Assembly (NCBI GenBank): GCA_963784995.1 | Contig: CAWATZ010000003.1 | Coordinates: 2,666,001-2,730,000 of the forward strand | DNA length: 64,000 nt | Source: CAWATZ01 sp963784995 | GTDB taxonomy: Bacteria; Planctomycetota; Planctomycetia; Gemmatales; Gemmataceae | Direction of reading: 5' to 3' | Shown here: piece after piece, positions 56,359 to 64,000 of the stretch | How positions within the stretch are numbered: position 1 is the stretch's first letter | Layout: each line of letters starts with the position of its first letter | The notes under the pieces: generated by a model | What the model saw: the letters and a program-made list of their open reading frames with translations, nothing else | The model's database searches: none | What the model was told of the DNA's origin: nothing | Made by a program: the position numbers and the translations under genes

Positions 56359-58194
56359 TTAGAACTCCATCTTCCGCAGCGTTCGCACGCCCATCTGCAG
56401 CGGCAGGGTCACGGCGGTGATGCCCAGGGCGGTGCCCATCGCGGCGCCGAGGCCGACGATCCACCAGACCGGGTGCCGGCCGGCGGCCGACTCGGGCGCG
56501 GCCATCTGCAGGTGCCAGGGCAAGGCCATCAGGGCCAGCACCACCAGCAGAAACAGCAGGCAGGCAATCAGGTTCAGCGTGCCGCCGAAGCCGACCGCGA
56601 TCTTGGACGGGTCGGTCTCCCGGAAGTTCGGCATCGTCGCGCCCAGGCCCACGCTCATGCCGCTCAGACCGGCCGACAGCACCACCACGGTCAGCAGGTG
56701 CAGCCCGACCGCTTGCAAGGGCATCTCCAGCATGATGTCGCTGAGCAGGATCAGACTGCCGGCCAGCAGCAGGCAGCCCACCGCGGCAAAGGCGAACTTG
56801 CCCCACAGCAGCTGTTCCCGCTGGATCGGCAGCAGCCCCAGAATCCAGAACTTCCGGCCTTCCAGGCTTAACAGTGGATAGACAAACCGACCGACGTAGG
56901 TGCAGAGCAGCAGGGCCACCGCACACAGGTTCAGCAGGCTGATAGCGTTCTGGTAGGTCCAGCCAATGTCGTGGAAGAACATCCGGCGGACGTTCAGGAT
57001 GTACAGCAGCATCAGCCCGCTGAAGATCAGGATCTGGGCCCATTGCTGCGGATCGCGGCGGAAGGTGCGGAAGTCCTTGATCAGCAGGATGCGCGTGCTG
57101 GGACGCAGGAAGAAGAGACAGCCGGACAGGAGATTGTCCAGCCACAGCCCGCCATAACGGCGGCGCAGCGTGCCGCCGGTGGCCAGGCGGTTGAAACCCG
57201 GACGATACAGGAACGTCGAGGTCCAGGCGGTGATCAGGTAGAGGAACAGGCCATTGGACCAGACCAGGGACAGATAGTACAGGGCCGGCAATTCCTTGCC
57301 GGCGCTGGCCGACTGCAAGCCGCGCGCCACCCAGTAATTGGGCAGCAGCGGATTGCTGGCGAAACTGAAGCGGCCCAGCAGCCGATTGAAATTTTCCCGG
57401 TTGGTGGGATCGCGCGGCCGGGCCTCGATCAGCGACCAGATCCACAGGCCCAGGCCCGCCATGAGCAGGAGCAGGGCCAGCACCAGCACCTGCTTGCGAT
57501 GCCGGGGCACGAAGTTGACGACCAGCAGGCAGGCCAGGCCGCCCAGCGAACAGGGGATCAGTACGTACCCCAGAAAGAAGGCGGGGAGCACCAGGTAGAA
57601 TTGCCAGGGGCTCCGGGCCACCAGACCGTAGGCCACCAGGATCGGCGCCCCCAGCAAGAGGAAGGCCCAGCTGCTGAACGCCGTCGCTCCCTGGAACTTG
57701 TAGGCGAACACCTTGTCGGCCGCGATCGGCTTGCTCAGCAGAAAAGCCGTTTCCGCCGAGGAAAACAGACTGCCATAGAGGATCAGGCCGCTGGAGAAGA
57801 TCAGGAAGATGCCCAGGGCCAGAAACAGCAAATCGAACACCGTGCCGATGATGGCGCCGGGCAAGGGCAGTTTCACTTCCACTTGCAGGAAGCGAAAGCC
57901 GCCCAGGCTGACGCCGAAGACAAAGAACCAGATGACCACGCTGCACAGCAGAATGGTCAGCGGCCGGATCGACGACTGGCCCAGCAGCACCCGCCAGGAA
58001 TTGCAGAACAGCCGCCAGCGCAACCACTGGAACAGCCGGCCCTGATCGCGCCTGCTGCTTGGTCGCTGCGCTGGCAAATCCGAAACCCGCAAGCCGCCGT
58101 GAGACGGCTCTCCCGACCCGTCCGGACGGCTCGGGAGAGCCGTCCTACCGTGGCTTTCGGATTGCGGATTGTGTTCTCGATTTTCGACGTTCAC
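56359..58194 (-). CDS. ABC exporter permease
   Basis: The protein is 611 residues with about 12 hydrophobic helices (for example LTILLCSVVIWFFVFGVSLG, LLFLALGIFLIFSSGLILYG, LIACLLFLLVVLALMALPWH). It resembles the large putative ABC exporter permeases found beside ABC-2 ATPases. GTG 58194 overlaps the stop of the ATPase gene (GTGA), which fixes the start and shows coupling. The first 45 residues include the translation of a palindrome (GRTALPSRPDGSGEPSHGGL), so the N-terminus has been extended by a repeat without loss of frame. The substrate is unknown. Confidence 0.85.
   Translation of the reverse strand: MNVENREHNPQSESHGRTALPSRPDGSGEPSHGGLRVSDLPAQRPSSRRDQGRLFQWLRWRLFCNSWRVLLGQSSIRPLTILLCSVVIWFFVFGVSLGGFRFLQVEVKLPLPGAIIGTVFDLLFLALGIFLIFSSGLILYGSLFSSAETAFLLSKPIAADKVFAYKFQGATAFSSWAFLLLGAPILVAYGLVARSPWQFYLVLPAFFLGYVLIPCSLGGLACLLVVNFVPRHRKQVLVLALLLLMAGLGLWIWSLIEARPRDPTNRENFNRLLGRFSFASNPLLPNYWVARGLQSASAGKELPALYYLSLVWSNGLFLYLITAWTSTFLYRPGFNRLATGGTLRRRYGGLWLDNLLSGCLFFLRPSTRILLIKDFRTFRRDPQQWAQILIFSGLMLLYILNVRRMFFHDIGWTYQNAISLLNLCAVALLLCTYVGRFVYPLLSLEGRKFWILGLLPIQREQLLWGKFAFAAVGCLLLAGSLILLSDIMLEMPLQAVGLHLLTVVVLSAGLSGMSVGLGATMPNFRETDPSKIAVGFGGTLNLIACLLFLLVVLALMALPWHLQMAAPESAAGRHPVWWIVGLGAAMGTALGITAVTLPLQMGVRTLRKMEF
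58103..58144. repeat. Palindrome inside ABC permease coding start
   Basis: GACGGCTCTCCCGA and its inverse flank a 14-nt centre. Weaker pairing (CCGAAA/TTTCGG) extends to about 58077-58162. It is translated in frame near the permease N-terminus. Confidence 0.8.
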
Positions 58195-59018
58195 CGGCTA
58201 CCTCCCGGCGTCTGGGTGATGGCGCTGTTGCGGTCCGACGTGACGGCCGTGGAACGCTCCTTCCCAGCCCCGGGCGCGTGGGCCTGGAGGGCTTCCTCCG
58301 CTTCCTGGGTCATCTTCAGGAACACGTCTTCCAGCGAGCCATCGACGGCCGACTGGGCCCGCAGCGCCTCCAGGGTGTCGCAGGCGATCAGCCGGCCATG
58401 CTCGATGATGGCGATGCGGTTGGCCAACTCCTGCACCACGTCCAGCGAGTGCGACGACAGGAACACCGTCGTTCCCAGGTTGGCCTGCTGCCGCAGCAGG
58501 TCCTTCAGTTGCCGGACGCTGCGTGGATCGAGGCCGACGGTCGGCTCGTCCACGATCAGCAGTTTCGGCTGATGAACCAGGGCCGAGGCAAAGACGGTGC
58601 GCTGGCGCATGCCGTGGGAATAGCGCTCGGTCAGGTCATCGACGAACTCTTCCAGGCGGAACAGCTCGATCACCTCGGCGATGCGCTGGCGGAGTGTCTC
58701 GCGGGGCAAGCCGTACATCTCGCCGACAAACTGGAGGAACTCCCGGCCGGTCAGCTTCTCGTAGAGGTAGGGCTGATCCGGAACGTACGCGATCAGCTGG
58801 CGGGCCCGGTCGCCGTCGGTGCGCATGTCGAAGCCGCCGACGGCCACGCTCCCCGAAGTCGGGAAGAGCAGACCACACAGGATCTTGATCGTGGTGGTCT
58901 TGCCGGCCCCGTTGGGGCCGAGGAAGGCGAACAGCTCCCCGGAAGGGACCTCCAGGGTCAGCTCATGCACGGCCGTCTTGTTGCCGTAGCGCTTGGTGAT
59001 TTTATCCAGGTGGATCAT
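58191..59018 (-). CDS. ABC transporter ATP-binding protein
   Basis: The protein is 275 residues. Walker A GPNGAGKTTT, Q-loop YVPDQPYLYEKLTG, signature YSHGMRQR (S-H-G-M in place of SGGQ, as in ABC-2 exporters), Walker B LLIVDEPTVGLD and switch His (SSHSLDVV) are all present. A C-terminal extension includes LEDVFLKMTQEAEEALQ. It drives the permease that overlaps its 3' end. Confidence 0.95.
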   Translation of the reverse strand: MIHLDKITKRYGNKTAVHELTLEVPSGELFAFLGPNGAGKTTTIKILCGLLFPTSGSVAVGGFDMRTDGDRARQLIAYVPDQPYLYEKLTGREFLQFVGEMYGLPRETLRQRIAEVIELFRLEEFVDDLTERYSHGMRQRTVFASALVHQPKLLIVDEPTVGLDPRSVRQLKDLLRQQANLGTTVFLSSHSLDVVQELANRIAIIEHGRLIACDTLEALRAQSAVDGSLEDVFLKMTQEAEEALQAHAPGAGKERSTAVTSDRNSAITQTPGGSR

Positions 59019-59039
59019 GATTGCGGTTGGCGAGTGACC

Positions 59040-60122
59040 TCAGGGTTCACGGGGAAAGGGGGGGTCACGCTGGATGATCAGGCGCTGACCACCGCTGACC
59101 AGGGCTTCCTGACGCAGCACCAGACCGGTATTCTGCTGAACAAAGGTCCGGGGCTGCAGCTCCTCGGAATCGTACTCGATGACCAGGCAACGGATCGGCT
59201 GCTCGCTGTCGGGCAGCAGCTGGGGCTGCGGCAAGACGTGAGCGTCGATGAAGCGCGGTTTCTGGTTGCTCCCCAGGAAGGAATGCTGGATCACCTCCTC
59301 GACCGGGTTGACCAGGGGGACACGCCATTTCTGGCCGGGACGCAGGCCGCGAATCCGGTTGACCGGGTGGTAGGGACAGAGCACCGAACCGTTGTAGGAG
59401 AGCGTGACCGGCTGGATGTCGCCCTCGAGCCGTTTGCCGACGTCGGGGGGGAGAGGGATGTTTGCCGGCAAGCTCACCTTGTAATGGCCCTGGAATTTGC
59501 TATCCACCACCTTGCCGTCCAGTTCGGCCTTGATGCCGTTGATCGTCTGGGCGCCGAAGAGGTGGATGGTCACCCCGGCCTCGAACTTGACGTCCAGGGC
59601 CAGCAGTTGACCCTGGCGGTTGACGCGGTAGCTGCTCTCCATGCGATTCAGTTTGGCCGAGATCGGTCCCGAGGTGCCCAGGTCCAGCTGCGGCGGCGTC
59701 GCCTGGCGCCCCCGTTCGCCCAGGCTGGGAGGAACCAGTTCCATCCGGAAGAGGAAGCTGTCATCGGGTCGTTCTTCGTACTTCACCGAGGTGCGGGCCT
59801 TGAACGGCGGCCGCTGACCGGCGACCCGACACAGGCTGGTGCCCCACAGCGGGCCCACGTGCTGGTCCGAGGTCAGCCCAAACAGAGTCGCGGCCGCCAC
59901 GGGCTGGCTCTCCAGCAGCCGAGGCATGGGCCGATCTTTTTCCAGGTAAACGCTCCAGTGGATGTCGGCCGCCGCCTGGTGCCGGGCCTCGTCCACCAGG
60001 TCGATGGTGTACGGCGGCGGAATGTCCGGCTGCAGCCAGGGCCAGATTTCCCGCTGGAACAGCCAGCCCATGCTTGCCAGCCACAGCACCAGGATCAGCA
60101 GACAGGCACAGCGTGACGGCAT
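59040..60122 (-). CDS. Membrane-anchored protein of unknown function
   Basis: The start is taken at ATG 60122 (GGGA 8 nt upstream; an ATG six bases earlier is also possible), giving anchor RCACLLILVLWLASMGWLFQ. The mature protein is about 330 residues, mostly beta (SYRVNRQGQLLALDVKFEAG; FQGHYKVSLPANIPLPPDVG; WRVPLVNPVEEVIQHSFLG). No family is recognised. It ends 21 nt before the ABC ATPase start, so it probably belongs to the exporter operon. Confidence 0.8.
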   Translation of the reverse strand: MPSRCACLLILVLWLASMGWLFQREIWPWLQPDIPPPYTIDLVDEARHQAAADIHWSVYLEKDRPMPRLLESQPVAAATLFGLTSDQHVGPLWGTSLCRVAGQRPPFKARTSVKYEERPDDSFLFRMELVPPSLGERGRQATPPQLDLGTSGPISAKLNRMESSYRVNRQGQLLALDVKFEAGVTIHLFGAQTINGIKAELDGKVVDSKFQGHYKVSLPANIPLPPDVGKRLEGDIQPVTLSYNGSVLCPYHPVNRIRGLRPGQKWRVPLVNPVEEVIQHSFLGSNQKPRFIDAHVLPQPQLLPDSEQPIRCLVIEYDSEELQPRTFVQQNTGLVLRQEALVSGGQRLIIQRDPPFPREP

Positions 60123-60250
60123 GGTCATTTCCCAGGGAAGGAGGAACGGGTGTCTCGCTAACAACAGGGTTATTGTGGCAGATTTCTCGGCGAGATCCAA
60201 GCTCGCCGGGCGCGAAATCGGAAATCCGCTCCCCGAGCCGGACAACGGAC

Positions 60251-60342
60251 ACCCCGGGTTGCGCTGCGCTCCACCCGGGGCTTTATTCCCTAAAACAGCA
60301 GTAAAGCCCCAGGTGGAGCGAGGCACGAGCGCAACCCGGGGG
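60251..60342. repeat. Imperfect palindrome 'CCCGGGTTGCGCT...GGGGCTTTA'
   Basis: Arms of about 40 bp with several mismatches meet at TTCCCTAAAACAGCAG. It lies between divergent genes, 36 nt upstream of ald. Confidence 0.75.
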
Positions 60343-60377
60343 CCGTGGGGAATTCTTCGGGCGTGGGAGGCAAGGAG

Positions 60378-61489
60378 ATGGACAAGGGCAAGTACGTCGT
60401 CGGCGTCCCCAACGAGATCAAGACGCACGAATCGCGGGTGGCGATCATCCCGGTGGGCGTCGAGGAGCTGACGCGCCGCGGCCATCGGGTGCTGATCCAG
60501 GCCGGGGCCGGCCAGGGCAGCGGCATCAGCGACGAGCAGTACCGCGAGCACGGGGCCGAGATTGTCCCCGACGCCGCCGACGTCTGGGGCCAGGCCGACC
60601 TGATCGTCAAGGTCAAGGAGCCGCTGCCGGTCGAATGGCCCCTGATGCAGCCGGGCCAGGTGGTCTTCACCTATTTCCATTTCGCCGCCGACGAGCTGCT
60701 GACCCACGCCGTGATGCGTTCGGGGATCACCGCCATCGCCTACGAGACCATCCGCGACGCCCAGGGCCGGCTGCCGCTGCTGACGCCGATGAGCGAGGTG
60801 GCCGGCCGGATGAGCATCCAGGAAGGGGCCAAGTATCTGGAACGGCCGTTCGACGGCCGGGGCATCCTGCTGGGCGGCGTGCCCGGCGTGCTGCCGGCCA
60901 ACGTGGTGATCCTGGGCGGCGGCGTGGTCGGCGCCAACGCCGCCAAGGTGGCCGCCGGCCTGGGCGCCAACGTGACCATCCTGGACATCAACCTCGATCG
61001 GCTGCGCTACCTCGACGACGTGATTCCCAAGAACGTCACGACGCTGTACAGCGATCGGCACAACATCCGCTACAGCCTGCAGCGGGCCGACCTGCTGATC
61101 GGCGCCATCCTGATCCCGGGGGCCCGCGCCCGCACCTGGTCAAGCGCGAGGACCTGCGGCTGATGCAGCCGCGGGCGGTAATCATCGACGTGGCCATCGA
61201 CCAGGGCGGCTGCGTCGAGACGTCCCGGCCGACCACGCACAGCCAGCCGACCTACATCATCGACGACGTGGTCCACTACTGCGTCACCAACATGCCGGGG
61301 GCCGTCGGCCGGACCAGCACCTACGCCCTGACCAACGTGACCTTGCCCTACGTGCTGGAGCTGGCCAGCAAGCAGCTGGACAGGGCGATCAGCGACAACC
61401 CGGCCCTGAAAGCTGGCGTCAACGTCCGCGCCGGGCAGGTGACCAACCCGGCGGTGGCCGCCACCTTCGGGCTGAAGTGCGGCAGCTGA
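60378..61489 (+). CDS. ald: Alanine dehydrogenase; one frameshift
   Basis: ATG 60378 follows GGGAGG. Motifs: VGVPNEIKTHESRVAIIPVG, LIVKVKEPLPVEWPLMQPGQ, FTYFHFAADELLTH (substrate His) and the NAD-binding NVVILGGGVVGANAAKVAAG. The frame breaks near 61128, where one C seems missing in GCCCGCGCCCGCAC; it resumes PHLVKREDLRLMQPRAVIID, VAIDQGGCVETSRPTTHSQP, NMPGAVGRTSTYALTN and ends GLKCGS. Corrected length is about 370 residues, normal for Ald. The enzyme interconverts L-alanine and pyruvate with NAD. Confidence 0.92.
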
Positions 61490-61500
61490 CTTTGTTTTGC

Positions 61501-61611
61501 CGCCGCCCGGCTTGTCCGGGCGGAGACGCTCGTTTGACCACCAGACCGAGTTTCTGCTGCCCTTCTGGTGGTCAAACGAGGCGCTCCGCCCGGACAAGCC
61601 GGGCGGCGGCC
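61501..61611. repeat. Long palindrome with ~47-bp arms
   Basis: CCGCCGCCCGGCTTGTCCGG... through TCGTTTGACCACCAGA inverts after about 18 nt. It starts 12 nt after the ald stop and probably terminates it. Confidence 0.88.
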
Positions 61612-61639
61612 CCTTCCTGCTCGGTCGCTCGGTCAAGTT

Positions 61640-62047
61640 TTATGTCTTGTTGGAGTTCTCGTGACTTTCCTTGCTTTCTTTCCGAACGAAATACAGGTAA
61701 GCGCCGACGCTGAAGGAATTGGTCAACACCGCAATCAGATTCCATACAATCACCGGTCGCGAAGCGATCAACAAGCCGTAATAAACCCAGAGGATCTGAA
61801 ACACGCCCATGATTGCCGCCATCCTTGGATTCATTCCCGCGCTAGACCGACGTTTCAACATGGAGACCAGGTCTGGCACTGCGGCAAATGTCGTCCCAAA
61901 GCCTGCCAGCAAGCCAACGATCTCTGACCGCTGAAGTCTCGGGACGAATAGGCTTGTCGTGTCGTGTGGGACCAGATCATCACAGCCGCTGAGCGCAATT
62001 AAGCTTAGGCTGAGAATGACTCGTGTTATCTTGTTGTGTCGGTCCAT
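61640..62047 (-). CDS. SemiSWEET-like PQ-loop protein with lipoprotein signal
   Basis: ATG 62047 gives MDRHNKITRVILSLSLIALS GC, a lipobox-type signal. Residues about 47-125 form a SemiSWEET triple-helix bundle: IVGLLAGFGTTFAAVPDLVS, MLKRRSSAGMNPRMAAIMGV, FQILWVYYGLLIASRPVIVW and NLIAVLTNSFSVGAYLYFVR. SemiSWEETs dimerise to make sugar uniporters, with the conserved Pro (here VPD instead of PQ) in helix 1 and Asn in helix 3. The extra lipoprotein-like segment is unusual. A first ATG at 62077 is possible but weak. Confidence 0.78.
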   Translation of the reverse strand: MDRHNKITRVILSLSLIALSGCDDLVPHDTTSLFVPRLQRSEIVGLLAGFGTTFAAVPDLVSMLKRRSSAGMNPRMAAIMGVFQILWVYYGLLIASRPVIVWNLIAVLTNSFSVGAYLYFVRKESKESHENSNKT

Positions 62048-62148
62048 GTCCGCTCCACGATTCATCCGGAATGTCATCTAATCATTTGACGGAAGAACAT
62101 GCTCCTGCCCTTTGGCTTTCGCCGGCAAAAGGGGCGGCAAAAGCGGCA

Positions 62149-62212
62149 AAAGGGGACGCATCTCAAATCACACAAATGTGCCAATTCGTATGATTTGAGA
62201 TGCGTCCCCTTT
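62149..62212. repeat. 'GGGGACGCATCTCAAATCAT' palindrome, degenerate copy
   Basis: Arms AAAAGGGGACGCATCTCAAA... and inverse with mismatches near the centre (CACACAAATGTG). It lies in the 340-bp gap 62048-62387, where I see no gene. Confidence 0.85.
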
Positions 62213-62387
62213 ATTCCCGAGAACGACACAGCTCAGCAGCGGCGGCCGCGCTGAGCGAAAGTGAAGTTTCAGGAACCCGGATCGCGGCCGCCGTCTGCTG
62301 CAGCAACTTGTTCGGCTTATCGAATGTTTAATGTCCGCTTTTCCCCTATTCCGCAATCTCCTCGCTCTTTCAAGCCATCTGTGCGAA

Positions 62388-63530
62388 CTACTTCCCCAAG
62401 ACTTTCGCCATGCTCCAGAGCTTGATTGTCTTGTCCGCGCTGCCAGTGGCCAGGGTCTTGCTGTCCGGGGAGAAGGTGACGCTGGTTACCGCGGTAACGT
62501 GAGCATCAAACGTCGCAAGTTTCTTGCCCGTCGCCGCTTCCCAAATGCAAACCGTGTTCTCCTTGCCGCCGGTGGCTAGATACTTGGCGTCGCCGGAGAA
62601 AGCCGCGCACCGTACGCCCTCGGGATGTTCGAGAGTGAATTGCTCTTTGCCGTCGGCCAGGCCCAGGAGCTTCACCTTCTTGCCGTCGGCTATCGCCAGG
62701 GTCTTGCTGTCCTTGTCGATCGCCAGGGCCGTTACACCCTTGTGGGTCAGATGGACCTTCATCGTGGACGTTTTCCTCACCACGACATCCTGTCCGCTGG
62801 AGACAAGGTACTTGCTGTCCGGCGAATACAGCAACCGGCCTGCCTGCGCCTCGATCGAAGTCAGTGCCTTGTTCGTTTCGAGATCGTACAGAGTGAGGCG
62901 CCACGTTTTGTCACCGATTTTTGCGCAGCAAGCCAGAGTGTTGCCGTCGGGAGCAAGCGCGAGGCAAGAAATCCAGGCGATCCTCGGGGGCTCGTCTACT
63001 GAAGTCACCTTGATCGTGGATCGCTTGTCGTTACGCTGCACTTGAATCTCAAGGTCGCGGGACCACGTTTTGTCACCGAATAGGCGACCGACCTCGTGGT
63101 CGTAACCGTAAGCGTGTGTTTTGAGATCCGATGAACAGACGGCGCAGTCAAGCGTCAAATCCTTCTTTCCATCAATCTTGACCCGGCTGCTCTCCTTGCC
63201 TGTGGCGACATCCCAAAAAATGGCTGCGTCGTTGTAGCTGAAGGAATACAGCGAGGCGTTGTCGGCTGCGAAACGCAGATACATAATCCCTTCAGCGTGT
63301 CCCTTCAGGACATGTTCCGGCTTGATGTCTACCGAACGTGCCTGAGCAGGCTGCAATTTGGCAAGCTCGGCCTCCAGGGTGTTGAGCTTGGCCCGAAGAG
63401 CGGCAATTTCCTTCTTGATCTCAGCCGCCCTTTTTTCCTTTTCGGCATCGGGCTGCTGTGCTTGGCTCTGTTCGCTCATGGCGAAGCAGAGCAGAATGGC
63501 GAGGACCAGGGAGACGGAGAGGAATCGCAT
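62388..63530 (-). CDS. Secreted WD40 protein with N-terminal coiled coil
   Basis: The protein is 380 residues. Signal peptide RFLSVSLVLAILLCFAMSEQ; coiled coil EKEKRAAEIKKEIAALRAKL NTLEAELAKL; then WD40-type blades (GIMYLRFAADNASLYSFSYN; VRCAAFSGDAKYLATGGKEN; VTSVTFSPDSKTLATGSADK, ending KLWSMAKVLGK). The coiled coil may oligomerise it. No operon partner is visible. Confidence 0.87.
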   Translation of the reverse strand: MRFLSVSLVLAILLCFAMSEQSQAQQPDAEKEKRAAEIKKEIAALRAKLNTLEAELAKLQPAQARSVDIKPEHVLKGHAEGIMYLRFAADNASLYSFSYNDAAIFWDVATGKESSRVKIDGKKDLTLDCAVCSSDLKTHAYGYDHEVGRLFGDKTWSRDLEIQVQRNDKRSTIKVTSVDEPPRIAWISCLALAPDGNTLACCAKIGDKTWRLTLYDLETNKALTSIEAQAGRLLYSPDSKYLVSSGQDVVVRKTSTMKVHLTHKGVTALAIDKDSKTLAIADGKKVKLLGLADGKEQFTLEHPEGVRCAAFSGDAKYLATGGKENTVCIWEAATGKKLATFDAHVTAVTSVTFSPDSKTLATGSADKTIKLWSMAKVLGK

Positions 63531-63649
63531 GAAGGTACTCCATTGAACTCAGGAAATACGCCTTTGGTGGCCGTGGCCAGAACGGAACACGATTGCTAGA
63601 AGCCAGCGTCGACGAGAAGCATGGCGCGATGGATCGCTGGTACAGCCTC

Positions 63650-64000
<351 letters not shown>

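Overview
The window looks like a chromosomal segment of a GC-rich planctomycete, most plausibly a Gemmataceae/Gemmatales relative. The evidence is the combination of a giant ECF sigma factor fused to WD40 and DUF1583-like domains, LysM/MraZ sequences next to rsmH, an HzsA-like PD40/cytochrome protein, MoxR-DUF58-BatA type operons, many WD40 and PDZ secreted proteins, and short palindromic repeats in almost every intergenic gap. This assignment is inferred from gene content only.

Region by region. 1-18.2 kb (minus strand): an envelope operon reading prenyltransferase-like repeat protein, MoxR ATPase, DUF58 protein, BatA-like VWA protein, a second large VWA protein, a very large membrane protein containing an embedded BlaI/MecI-like winged helix, a Gly/Lys-rich coiled-coil secreted protein, then a partial secreted protein. 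18.6-24.9 kb: a two-gene membrane/HEAT-like unit, a thioredoxin-fold protein, a small conserved protein, a LolA-like lipoprotein and an ECF sigma factor. 25-31 kb: an LL-diaminopimelate-aminotransferase-like gene, two LysM proteins (one fused to MraZ) and rsmH. 31.1-35.4 kb: a shattered HzsA-like gene and a RAYT transposase with its palindromes. 35.6-39.3 kb: tandem secreted PDZ-metallopeptidases, one with a destroyed zinc site. 39.5-44.3 kb: the most interesting locus, a retron. Two overlapping genes (613-aa unknown protein; SWIM zinc-finger/winged-helix protein) are followed by a 149-nt msr-msd candidate bounded by perfect 15-bp inverted repeats, then a retron-type reverse transcriptase starting 18 nt after it. 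44.4-54.2 kb: the sigma-WD40 giant, a DUF4139-like protein, an RCK channel-like protein, a BFD-like ferredoxin and a WD40 protein. 54.3-56.3 kb: a degraded accessory patch. 56.3-61.5 kb: an ABC exporter pair, a secreted protein and alanine dehydrogenase. 61.6-64 kb: a SemiSWEET-like lipoprotein, a WD40 protein and the 3' end of a group II intron.

About a dozen otherwise well-conserved genes carry isolated one-base frameshifts, nearly all an extra base. These are probably sequence errors, so I annotate such genes as single CDSs and give the break point. The exception is the HzsA-like gene, which has about 17 breaks and a palindrome-borne stop.
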